A stretch of 64,000 nucleotides of DNA from Corythucha ciliata (lineage: Eukaryota; Arthropoda; Insecta; Hemiptera; Tingidae): assembly GCA_038030265.1 (NCBI GenBank), contig CM075938.1:10145009-10209008 (forward strand), read 5' to 3'. This document shows positions 10,660 through 21,129 of the stretch, piece by piece (position 1 is the first letter of the stretch; the number at the start of each line of letters is the position of its first letter). A model generated the notes under the pieces. It was not told the DNA's origin and ran no database searches. It saw only the letters and a list, made by a program, of their open reading frames with translations. Both the position numbers and the translations under genes were made by a program.

Positions 10660-13600
10660 AGTGACGACGATTTAGCTTCAGAAGTCGATTATCGAACACC
10701 GCGTCCATCTATTTGTTCTGGAATAAAATTGCGTGAAGTTCACACAAAAAAACAACGGAAACGAGATGACGAAACTTCGATTGTTTGGCCAAAAAAGTTG
10801 TGTTTTATCCTCAAATCCGAACATTTGACTCTACAGTAAACCAATTGGTCCCTGGATGTTTGGCCAGAATGGTGAAATCTAGCCACCGACCGCTCCTAAA
10901 ATTTGAAAGGATCTAAAAACTGATTATCCTGGCCATCAGGAACTTAGGATTTAGCCTCGATTACTAACTATCTAACGTATAAATGCTCAATTTAGCCCAC
11001 GCATTGACTATAATCAGGCTGAAATACGTTAATAATAACTCCAGGTACCAGCAACACTGTTTTTATACGTAGCACTGGAAAAATACGGCTTCGACCGAAA
11101 TATTGTTGTTAAACCTCAATAATTAGGCTTAAAAACTGAGAAAAAAAAAATAGATTTCAACCCAAATTTCTGCTTATTTAATCTTTTAATCGAGGCCAAT
11201 CAACATTCAACTGTAATCCATTAGAAAAATATTGTTTTACTGGCAGCTCCACTTAAGGAAATCCGGGGTCTACGCCTGGCGTATAAACCCTATACAAGAT
11301 AACAATAATTCATTCACTTTTATTTACTTAATAATGTTCTAGATATAATTAAAAAACTTTTTTTTTCGCTGCCTCTTAAAAACTTTAGGCTTGAGTTAAA
11401 CAGTAATGATGGTGGGAAGGGGGGAGGAGCAAAGAAATAAATGTCAGTGTTTTTTTTTTTAAAGCTCTCTCTCCTCCTTTGTTATTACAGTAATCTTCTG
11501 AAGAAACATTACGGCCTCCTCCACTTCGGGAAACATGTCATAAAATTTTTTCTCTTTTTGTCCTCCCCCCCCCTCCCCATGCTCACACATCCACGTTGTT
11601 CCATTGCCGTTTCCAACTTAAGTCTTTGGTCATTAAAATCTGCCGAGGAATATTGTTTAAAAAGTCCTTCGAGGTTGAGGAAGGAAAAAAAGTAATAATT
11701 GGAGGTCCCACCCCTCCTTCTTCTCTTCTCAATCCCTTTGGGGTCCTCGGTACTCTCTTTTATCCCATAGAGAGGAGCTTTTTTTTTTTGTTTTTAAGAG
11801 GAAAAAAGCTATGCCAAAGGATCTGAAATCCTGGCGCCACTACCTTCTCCATTGTAACATTTTCCTCAACGTGGTAAACACGCTTCAACTCTGGGAAGTT
11901 CTGAAACCAGCTGGTTTCAACTGGATATAAACACACGGATAAGGAGAGGCTTCATACAGACGGTTTTCTGGCATGGAAAGGGAGTGATCGATATAGCTAC
12001 TCTCTCTCTCTTTTTCAGCGATGACAAAAAGGCTTACGCGGAGGGGTAGAATGACCGTTCAAAAAAGAAGGATGCGGGTGTGTGGTGATGCGTGGGGGGG
12101 GGAGGGAGGTAGCTACTAACTACTTCCCCGAACAACAATTGAGTAGAGGTAAAACACCATACACACGTGACAATGAGCAATTGTTCGACGCGGTGTCCCG
12201 GATATTTTTCACAATTTTTCATTCCTAGTGAGTTCCCCCCCCCACCCCCCGTGACCCCTGCGCTGTGTGTAGAGTGAGCAATGGCTGGTCACTGTTCCCC
12301 AATTATTACCCCGCGAAATTAATCAATTTGGTCGTTCTTTTCTTTCTTTTTTGATTTTAAATGTTAAAATAGTTGTTCTACGCCATAGAATAACCCGCGA
12401 GGGAGGGTGGATAGGACGAGGATCATACTTTGGATGAAAAAACGAAATATTATTAACAGAGCTGTAAGTGCGAAGGTTGCGTGAAGTATAAGAGATGAGG
12501 CAAAGTTTAATTAAAAACGCGACAGCGAGGAGGGGGGCTCGGACGAGACAAAATAGAGAAGCTTTACGACAGAATGCACGGCTATAAACACGCGTCCAAT
12601 AGGAGGAAATGGGCTTCCGCGGAAATAGTCAATTTCAATGGTGGACCTAACGGTGATGGTCCTGGACATAGGGAATTAGCAATATTCAGAAATAATAAGG
12701 CTCAATGAACGATAATTCGTCGTCCTCGAGACTTAAAAAACGCCAAAAAAATCAATTTTTTTCAGAAGCCTGAAAGTTCTATTCTCGTTAGTCTCTCACA
12801 AAAACTTCTCTTAAAATTGTGATTTTAGTTAATTCAAACATCACACCTTCAGTTTTAAGCCAAAAAAAAGCCTACGGAAGTCGGAAAATGGGCGCTTGAA
12901 GCCTAAAAATGTATGTGTTTTAGCGGTCGAAAATTACACAATTCACATTTTGATGGACAAACCGATTGCAATGATAAATTGCCTACGAGGAAAAAAGAAA
13001 AAATACTTATTTTTTTAAATTTTCAAGTTCTTTTTTTGTAGAAAAGTCACGAACGACGGAATACCACAGATCGAAGGAGAAAAAGACGATCGACATTGAA
13101 CGAAAGAGCGAAGTGAGGGCCAGGGGGCTGGGCGAAGGGATTCCAAATGGTTACTGCCGCTCTGTTAGATAAGGCAATATTCTGAGCCACTGAGCACCGG
13201 GTATTTTAGGAAATGGGCTTCTTCTCCTCGGCTCTCCGTCTCTTTCGCACTTAACTTTCTTTCTACGAACACACTCACTCTCTCTCTTTTTCACCATTCC
13301 TTCTTTCCATGATGATTTCATGGGCGGGAAGGAGACGAGGGGTTGCTATACCGTCTATTTCTTGAATTTTTCCACCATAGCCGGCGGTTTTGATGCAACC
13401 ATACCATTGAGATGTGAAAGAGGACAACTACCCATCCAACATTAAGTCCTCTATTGCTTCCAAGTTTTTTTTACCTCTTCAACTTTTAACTCCGGAAGGG
13501 AAGGATAATGGTTTTTTTTTGGGTGGAAAAATGGTCAAAAAGGGACTCGAAATATCCCAAACGGGCAGCGCTGGCCGGGGAGAGGAAGGCGGCCTACACT

Positions 13601-16600
13601 TGTGACGGGGGTGAACAAGAGCGGGAAGCCCTTCACAAAGTTACTTTATTGTGGCTTCTCCGAATCACAATATTTCTTGGTTGTATTACTTTTCTCTTTT
13701 TTTTTTTGCCCTTATTTTTTTTTTATGCGACTCATCCTCTTTCTATAAATTATGCAGAGTTAGAAGTTTTTTTTTTCTTCATTAATCCAGGTGAATAACC
13801 GGTGATTCTCAATAGACTTGACGACAAACCTTATCACTCCACTTTTCAACATAATTACAGACATTTTTCGACTGTTTCAAGTTCTGTTGGTATAGAATTA
13901 TGTTAAATTTATTTTTGGCAGGATCCAAACATCCCGTAATTCCATGCCAGTGTGATAGCTACAGACCTATTATTCATCAACAGTAACTCTATAAGCTGCT
14001 AAGTTGAACTGGCCAAGTTCTGCTGCTACAATGGGACTTGATTTAGAACTGCGGTGCGACTTCTCTCGATTTATTTTCCGCCTGATCAATAAACACGAAA
14101 TTGCCCGTTGGTTTGTCTCTGTCCTATACAGACAAAGCAAACGAGGGAGGAACTGAATTCAAAACAAGCAAGTTTTGTAGGTGATGTAAATAACGTTGCG
14201 AATAAAACGAAATAAACAACAAAATAACACGTGTGGAATTTCGCCGATGAACACAAACCGAATAATAAAAATTATCATTGTTTCAAATTTGCCCAGTTTA
14301 TTGGAGAAAAAAGGACGGGAGTAGGAGCATCGACACACCGAATAAATGAAGACAACGGGGGCGTCTCATTTTTCCATTCTCCAGCATCCTAAACGATACA
14401 AAAAAAAAAAAGACTAACACTGTACGAGCATGACGAAACGAAGGGGAGGGGGGAGTGCACTTCCCTGTCTTTTTTACCAGCTCACCAACACGCTCAAGGT
14501 TGAAAGATAAAGATGGAAAAAAAAAATTCTCGAATAGGAAGAGAGCAGTACAATATATAGACACAGAACACGGGGAGGAAAAAAACACTTAACAAGATAA
14601 CGAATGAAAATAAAGTAAACTCACGTTTTAACTATGCGGACTCCAAAACCAAATTTTACTAGGACGATGAAATTCGTGATTGTCACGTCAAAAAATTGTT
14701 TTGCACTCCACAAAAAAATTTAAATCACAATTTTAAAGATGAAATCAAGTGAAACAACTTTTTTTTTTTTTTCTAGTACTTTCGGTCTTCACACAAAAAA
14801 TCTCCGAAACTTTTTTGATTTTTCGCAGACTCACGATGCGACGACTCGTTGCTGTCAGATCGTAAATTCTCGTCGAAAAAAACCAACGGAAATTCGTCAA
14901 AAAACACACAAAAAACTAACCGATCGTGAAACAAAAAAAACGAGAGGTATAACGAAACAAAAAAAAATTGGGGGAAGAGCCGATATTTACGATTTTTCTT
15001 CAAACGCAAGAAACCCGATTTTAAACTTTTTTTTTTTTTTTCGGCGTTGAAAACGAAAACGGAAAAATAAAAAAAAATTAATCAAAAAGAGAGAGAACGG
15101 TCCGCGGGACTTGATAAAGAAGCAAGCGAAAAAAGAAGCGAGTGGAGCAAAACAGCGACTTTGGGTAGCGGGTTCGACACTGGCAGGGACTTTTGCTGGA
15201 AAAAGGAGAGCTCGGGAGCCGCGGCAATTGGGAAGGCAACGCCACCCCCCTCCCCCTTAAAAACCCCCACTTCTACCGCCCGTAGCTGGCGCGGGATATA
15301 CAAAAAAAAAACAGGTGGTGGGGATAGTTGAAGGGTTTTTGAGGGGGGGGCGGTGGTATTGTAGTGGGAGTTGTTCGCGAGGGGGTGGAGAAGGAATGTT
15401 TCGTGTTTGTGTGTGGGATGGTTGTCGAATGATGACGATGGTAGTGTGTGTATGATAGTGAAGGCTTGTCGGGTGGGGTGGTGAATTGGGTGGGAGACTA
15501 GCGCTCCCCCCCCCATTCCATTCCATCCCACAAGTGACGGTAACCCTCGACCTACCCCTCTTTTGTGTTATTGGGAGGGGGGTGGCATTGCAGTGCTCGC
15601 GCTTTACTCTTCTTTCTCTCCTTTCGTTTTTCTTTTTTTTACTCCCGCTCTCCTCCCCCGCTCAATGAAGGCGCCGCCGTCAAGTGATGACGCCGTGGTG
15701 CCGCTTATAATATAATGCCAATGTAGACCGTTGTGGTGATAGGGGGGTGGGGGGTAGATGCGTCGACATTGGAGTACATACATCCTAGTCCATGTACGTA
15801 TAAAAACATGATGATAATGGAATAAACAAGGAAAGATTAGTTCTAATGATTCCTGCTATTTAAGATTACACCCGACTAGAGAGGGAGGGGTTTGAAAAGT
15901 AATCTAAAGGAGACCCCCCCCCCCCACATTCGCTCCAATAAAAATATTCCTGTCAGTATAAGCAGTACAAGTTGGCAGTGGGCTTACCCCCCCCCCTCGC
16001 CCGCCGAACATGTATTCGGAGATTTTTTTTTTCTCGCAGGCTTCTGCGGGTTAATTAATGGTTCAAGTCCAAACATGACGCATGCGGTATGAATAAAAAA
16101 AAAAAACTGACAAATTTTTTCGTCACAGAAACTTCACTTTCCTGGTCCTGTCAATAGGGATAAGTGGCGATTTAGTTTCCAATATGTACTGACTGATGTC
16201 TATACGCCCCCCCCCCCACAGCAAATCCCACAAAAATCGCCCTAAAACTTGCAATTCGAACAAAAAGCGGATGAAATTAGTTTCTGTATTGGAAAAACGG
16301 CCCAGGGACTAACTAATTTGACAAAGAAACCTGAAAATTGTTCCCGTATACAACTTATACCTTGTCAACAAGCTACTTTATACGCAAAAACCAACAACAG
16401 AATAAATTATGTTAGTGAATTGACTAGGAATTAGGTGCGGTTGAGGGTAGACTTGGAATTGACTCGACTCGGCACGAAAACTTGGGAAAATCGGTTACAG
16501 GATTTTAGCTGGTGGTATTATATCGAAATAAATGACTTGTTGTCATCAACCTGAATGTCGTCAATTAAAACGTTAATTAATACGATAATAAAATGTTAAT

Positions 16601-16630
16601 TAAAATTTAACTCTTTTACGCGTTAGGAAC
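10660..16630. other. Large array-free block, no recognisable gene
   Basis: About 6 kb free of the minisatellite families. It contains many homopolymers (T at 11450-11460 and 14760-14772, G/C runs near 12096, 12234, 15344, 15506, 15913-15925 and 16207), pyrimidine tracts (13215-13310) and a GA/GC-rich stretch at 15080-15700. All longer open frames are low-complexity (F-, P- or K-rich) and overlap on both strands, which argues against coding. The 15.1-15.7 kb GC-rich part is the likeliest place for a promoter or exon, but nothing identifies one. Confidence 0.5.
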
Positions 16631-16639
16631 TCGCCATCG

Positions 16640-19136
16640 GTGGGCCGGGGAGTGGAAATCTCTATGAGGCTCCCTCGTCTCTGAAATCAGAACGAACAAG
16701 AAAACTAGAAATAAATTTTATGTAATACGCATAGCGTTAAATTATGTCTTATTCTTAATTTTAGCCCCCGAATTAGCAATTTTTCTACACCTCATGTTAT
16801 CCGCGGATTTGGGTGCTTTGTCTCATCGAATCAGCGATTTTTCTGAATTTCAACTGCGGTTCAACAATAATTTATTTCAACAATAAATAAGAGACTTTTT
16901 TAACTCCTTATAGGTGGAAAAATTCAAAAGAAATGCGACGTGTGTTATGCTTCAACTCCGGAATACACAGTGGCGGCGGAAGTGGGGTTCAGGGTCAGCG
17001 AATGCTCCCCCAATCCGATGTTTCAGGAATCGAGAAAAAAATTGGCTTCGTGTTGAATTTGTCTCCTAAAAATTATCGTTCGCACCTTCAACAACATGAA
17101 TCGGCTTCACCAGCCACATCTGCAGCCAGAGCTGGGTTCCCTTAGTGCCGAATCCGCAAAATTGCTCCTCTGATGAAGTTCATAAACGTGTGAAATTGCT
17201 ATCTTGATCCCCGAGAAATATGACTTTTTTAAGGGGTCAACCCCGCAAATTTGGATTTTGAGGGAATCAATCCTTCGAAATTGATTTTTCAAAGGGCCAA
17301 ATCTTTAAAATTTTGGCTTAAAGGGGCGAAAACTGTCAATTCTACCCAGCTAACCAAGAAAATTCCAGCCAAGACCATAAAGAATAGGAACGTGGCTCTG
17401 GAATTAACTGTTTCGTCCTCCTGGTTGGTCTTTTTGGGTGATTGAAACCCGAGAAATTTGGTTCTTTGGAATTCAAATCCACGAAATTTGGGCTTTGAAA
17501 GGCTGACCCCATCGTTTCTCACTTTTAGCCACAAATAAGTTTCATTCAGAAGCCGAGAATCGGCGTATTTTCAATTTTGAACATTTATTGGAATTTTTGT
17601 CCATTTTATCCGCGAATTAGAGCTTTTTCTCAATTTTCAGCAGGGAACTAATAGCACTTTTCTGAATTTGAACGTAAAATTATCATTTTTAGGCCTAAAT
17701 TGGCGTTTTGCTCAATTTTTAACCGCGAATTAGCCCGGTTTTTCTCAATTTGAACTGAAATTTAGAGTTTGCTTAATTTTAGCCGCGCTAATTAGTGATT
17801 TTTTCAGTATTATTCGTGAATAAGGCGTTTGTTTTACGTTTTAGCCCCACATTGGCCATTTCATTTAAATTTAGTTATGGGTTAGCACTTTTTCTTAGTT
17901 TTAGGCTCGAAATATCCTTTATAAGATACGGATTGGCGTTTTCTCAATTTTATCCGCGAATAAGTGATTGTTTTCATATTTATCCGCAAATTAAGGTTTT
18001 TCCTACAGGCTATTCGCGAATAAGCGCTTTTACTCAATTTCCTCGACGGATTAGGCAATTTTTCTCAATTTTAGCCGCGGGCTTGGCCCAAAAACTGCAA
18101 AATTGCCACCATACACCGAGAATCAGCGATTTTTTTTATAATTTATGGTGCGAAATTTACATCGAGAAACTAGGAATGAGCGCTTTTTTGCAGTTTTAGC
18201 CACGAATATTGCCACCTACTCGCCCCAACATCGGCACATTAGAGCGCCTTCTCAATTTTATCTGCTTTAGGAGCTAAAGAAACTTGGGAATCAGCGTATT
18301 TTCTTTATTTAAGCCACGAATTTACCCTCAGAAGGCGCAAATTTTCTCAATTTGAGCCATCAGAATAGCGCTTTCGTGACACTATGTGCTGATCACCATT
18401 AAAGTTCTAAAGGCCTTGCACCAAGAATGGCGCATAGCAGTTTTGTTATAAATAAGCTTTTTCATTTTTGTTTTTCAATTATTTAGACTCTAACTTGCGC
18501 TTTTTCTCAGTGTTAGCTGAAGTGGTTATTCTCAATTTTACCCGAGAATTAGCGCTGTATCTTACATATAGCCAGAAATTCGCGTTTTTATTTTTATTCG
18601 AACCGTTAATCTGCATTTTATCTCAGTTTTAGCCGGGGTTTTAGCCGGGGTTTTAGCCTTTTAGCAGCGAATTAACGCTTTACCTCAATTTCAGCCGTAG
18701 AGTAGCGTTTTTATCTCAAACTGTATAGCAGTGAATCAACGTATTTTATAGAGCTTTTCCCAATTTTATAGGCGATTTATTGAGTTATGGCCGTGAATTA
18801 GTGCTCTTTCTCATATTTGAATCGCAAATTTGCGTTCAAGGCACAAAGTTTCTCAATTTTAGCCGTCAGAATTGCGATTTCCTGGGCTCGATCGAATATT
18901 CAGCCACACTTGTTTTCTGATCACCAGTAACGTTCTAGTCTCCAAGTCGGATGGGCTGAAAATCGTCGATAGGAGCCAAGTCACTGTCCAATCGTATACC
19001 AAAACTCCTTTTCACGTACCTAAATCTAAGAACATGAACCTAAAAATCATCATTTTCCCATATTTAAGCTTTTTTGGGCCCTCTCTGATAGATGGGCCTG
19101 GGCGGTCCGCCTCCCACCTCCCTCGGTACGCTACTG
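16640..19136 (+). mobile_element. Minisatellite-bearing hAT-like element, 30-bp family
   Basis: The best head-to-tail example on the plus strand. Head: GTGGAAATCTCTATGAGGC, then GCATAGCGTTAAATTATGTC, then a monomer block with TTATCCGCGGATTTGGG, closely matching the head at 7908-8075. Core: forward 30-bp monomers (16860-18840) interrupted by a second unit at 16968-17510. Tail: ATTGCGATTTCCTGGGCTCG, CACTTGTTTTCTGATCACCA, CCAAGTCGGATGGGCTGAAA, CCAAAACTCC, CCTAAAAATC and the terminal CCTCGGTACGCTACTG. The complement of the terminus, CAGTAGCGTACCGAGG, is similar to the CAGTGGCGTAACGAG head seen at 35264. Such CAG-initial termini with adjacent GGCG are typical of hAT elements. No transposase ORF is present, and I did not find a target duplication for this copy. 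Confidence 0.6.
16968..17510 (+). mobile_element. Nested unit with CAGTGGCGGCGG terminus and its own short repeats
   Basis: Interrupts the 30-bp array. It starts CAGTGGCGGCGGAAGTGGGG, followed by TTCAGGGTCAGCGAATGC. Similar starts occur at 35423 (CAGTGGCATCGGTGG then TTCAGGGGGAGCGAATGAGC) and, reversed, at 19484. Downstream (about 17190-17505) is a separate minisatellite of roughly 30 bp built on GGGGTCAACCCCGCAAATTT, GAAATTTGG and TTTTGAGGG. The 30-bp family resumes at about 17515 (TCTCACTTTTAGCCAC). The right terminus and target duplication are not clear. Confidence 0.45.
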
Positions 19137-19600
19137 TTCACGGCATACTTTTGCTCTTTCACACTAAGTTTCTGCTCTGAATAGTGTGAATACGTCATTT
19201 TATGGCTGATGTAGCCATGTAGCTTATAACTCGTCATTTATGTAGTAAAACTGTGTCTTTATGACTCAAATTAACCAGGAAAATTAACCCAGAAACAAGA
19301 GAATTTAATGAAAAGTCGGTAGGTGAAGGATCTGTAATTTTTGCCTCAAGAATTGTAATTTTTCACATGTAGGCATAATTAATTGATTCGCGCAAAATTG
19401 TATTTTCAATGAGGGGGGGGGGGCTAAATCTGAACTGCTCAGATCCTTGCTCCCCCAATGCCGGCTGACTTCCGCCGCCACTTGCGAATACAGCCAGTAA
19501 TTCCGGGCTGAAAAGTCACGATTGTGTAACGCTTTGTTGGCCAGATTCCGGGCGTTTCAGACGTCGTGTAACATTTTGAGGAATCTAATAAGCTATCGGA
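19137..19600. other. Spacer with a reverse-oriented CAAGTGGCGGCGG terminus
   Basis: Mostly unrecognised sequence. A ten-G run lies near 19412-19421. On the minus strand the segment ending at 19484 reads CAAGTGGCGGCGGAAGT followed by ATTGGGGGAGCAAGG, resembling the terminus at 16968. It is probably a solo or truncated end of the same transposon family. Confidence 0.35.
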
Positions 19601-19830
19601 CATTTTCTTGCAAGAAAGTAAACTCATTTCAGGCCGGAAATGAGGGTTAACCTGTCCGTAGAAATCTGGTATTATTAGCTGGTCCATTTCTAGCCAGAAA
19701 TGTGAACTCATTTCTGGCCAATATTCACCGGTATATTTCTGCTCAGAAAATGATCTTGTTTTTGGCCAAAATATTTTTTAGTTTCTGGCCACAAAAAGAT
19801 CTCATTTCTAGGCAAAGTGCAATCCATTTT
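19600..19830. repeat. Short minisatellite with TTTCTGGCC monomer (~35 bp)
   Basis: Five or six diverged units of about 30-40 bp, each with CATTTCTGGCCAGAAAATG-like sequence (19640-19815). This family is not seen elsewhere in the window. The monomer contains an internal inverted pair (TTTCTGGCC and GGCCAGAAA). Confidence 0.6.
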
Positions 19831-19907
19831 AATGAGTTAATTTCCGAGATAAAAAGTCAAATTGAGCAAAAAATACTTATAGACCGAGAGCTGGCGACAG
19901 TCCCATT

Positions 19908-20795
19908 CAACCGGAAGAACATAGTCACCGAATGTGTCCAAAATGATGGCATTTGAACCCCTATTTACGAGTCCGGAAGTCTGCCATGCTGTATCTGGGG
20001 CCTAAAGATTTTATAGCTAATTAAAGTCCTTAATTTGGGACGTGAATTTAACCAGAAGAACATAGTCCCGAAACTAGTCTCATTCGAAAGGTTTTATGAA
20101 GCTGATTACGAATATGATCGTCTGCCGCCGTCTGCCTGGGGCATTTGCCCTCTGTGGCTCGCCAAACTCACGTAATTCGGTAAATTTTAATTAATCGGAA
20201 GAACACAGTCCTGAAACTGGTCTTATTCGATAGGATTTAAGGAGATGATTACAAATTAAATCGTCTGCCGGCGTCTGCCTGGAGCATTTGCCCTCGGTGG
20301 CCAGTAAACTCCTTAAATCAGGGGCATTACTTAACCGGATGAACTAAGTCCGGAGAATGGTCTGTTGCGACACGTTTCATGTGGCTGAATACGAAAGTGA
20401 TCGTCTGCCGGTGTCTGCCTGGGGCACTTGCCCTTAGTGACCAGTCAAACTGCACCGGAGGAAAATGATTACCCGGAAGAACATAGTCCTGATACCAGTC
20501 TCATTCGAATGGTTTCATGGAGCTGATTACGAATATGATCGTCTGCCGCCGTCTGCCTGGGCCATTTGCCCTCTGTGGCTCGCCAAACTCACGTAATTCG
20601 GTACATTTTAATTAACCGTAAGAACACAGTCCTGAAACTGGTCTTATTCGATAGGATTTAAGGAGATGATTACAAATAAAATCGTCTGCCGGCGTCTGCC
20701 TGGAGCATTTGCCCTCGGTGGCCAGTAAACTCCTTTAATCAGGGGCATTAATCAACCGGATGAACTAAGTCCGGAGAATGGTCTTTTGCCAAGGA
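19908..20795 (+). repeat. 140-bp satellite with a 421-bp higher-order repeat
   Basis: Seven units start near 19911, 20051, 20194, 20335, 20472, 20614 and 20756, each opening with CCGGAAGAACATAGTCC or CCGGATGAACTAAGTCC. Most also carry ATCGTCTGCCGGCGTCTGCC and GGGGCATTTGCCCT. Units 2, 3 and 4 match units 5, 6 and 7 much better than their immediate neighbours, at offsets of 420-421 bp, so a trimer was duplicated as a block. The seventh unit is cut short by a junction near 20790 where GAATGGTC and GACCATTC form a short hairpin. Confidence 0.85.
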
Positions 20796-20804
20796 CCATT
20801 CTTC

Positions 20805-21065
20805 GCAGGAGTAAGCGTTTTTCTCAATTTAACCGTGAATTAGCACTTTTTCTACACTTTGTCCACGAATTTACCTGGCGAATTAAGCGATTTTCCCCAA
20901 TTTTAGCTGAGATTTAGCATATTTCCGGAATTTTAACCGTGAATCAGCGCCTTTTCTCACTTTTCATCCATGACTAAATGATTTTCTCAACTTTATCCGG
21001 TTAGCACTACAAATTAGGTCATTTTCTTACTTCTATTCGAGAATTTGCAATTTTTCTCAATTTGA
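20805..21065 (+). repeat. Forward 30-bp array fragment
   Basis: About eight forward monomers (TTTTTCTCAATTTAACCGTG and similar) immediately right of the 140-bp satellite. At about 21065-21130 the monomer orientation flips to reverse. Confidence 0.75.
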
Positions 21066-21129
21066 GCCAGATTTTTTTTGTGCTGATTTTGAGGCAAGAA
21101 CGCGGCAAAAAGTTTGGAAAAGCGCGAAT

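Noticed and set aside
10630..10839. 69-residue plus frame with fairly protein-like composition
   Set aside because: It begins inside the tail module of the array element and has no homologous motif; too short and unsupported to call, though an exon cannot be excluded.
14739..15050. 103-residue Lys/Phe-rich frame
   Set aside because: Driven by A and T homopolymers at both ends; a comparable frame exists on the other strand.
15082..15531. 149-residue minus-strand frame
   Set aside because: Pro/His/Ser-rich low-complexity translation of G/T-rich simple sequence, overlapped by other frames on both strands; no domain.
18872..19180. 102-residue plus frame
   Set aside because: Lies entirely in the conserved tail module of the 30-bp-array element; the equivalent regions at 40165-40418 and 50100-50232 do not keep the frame.
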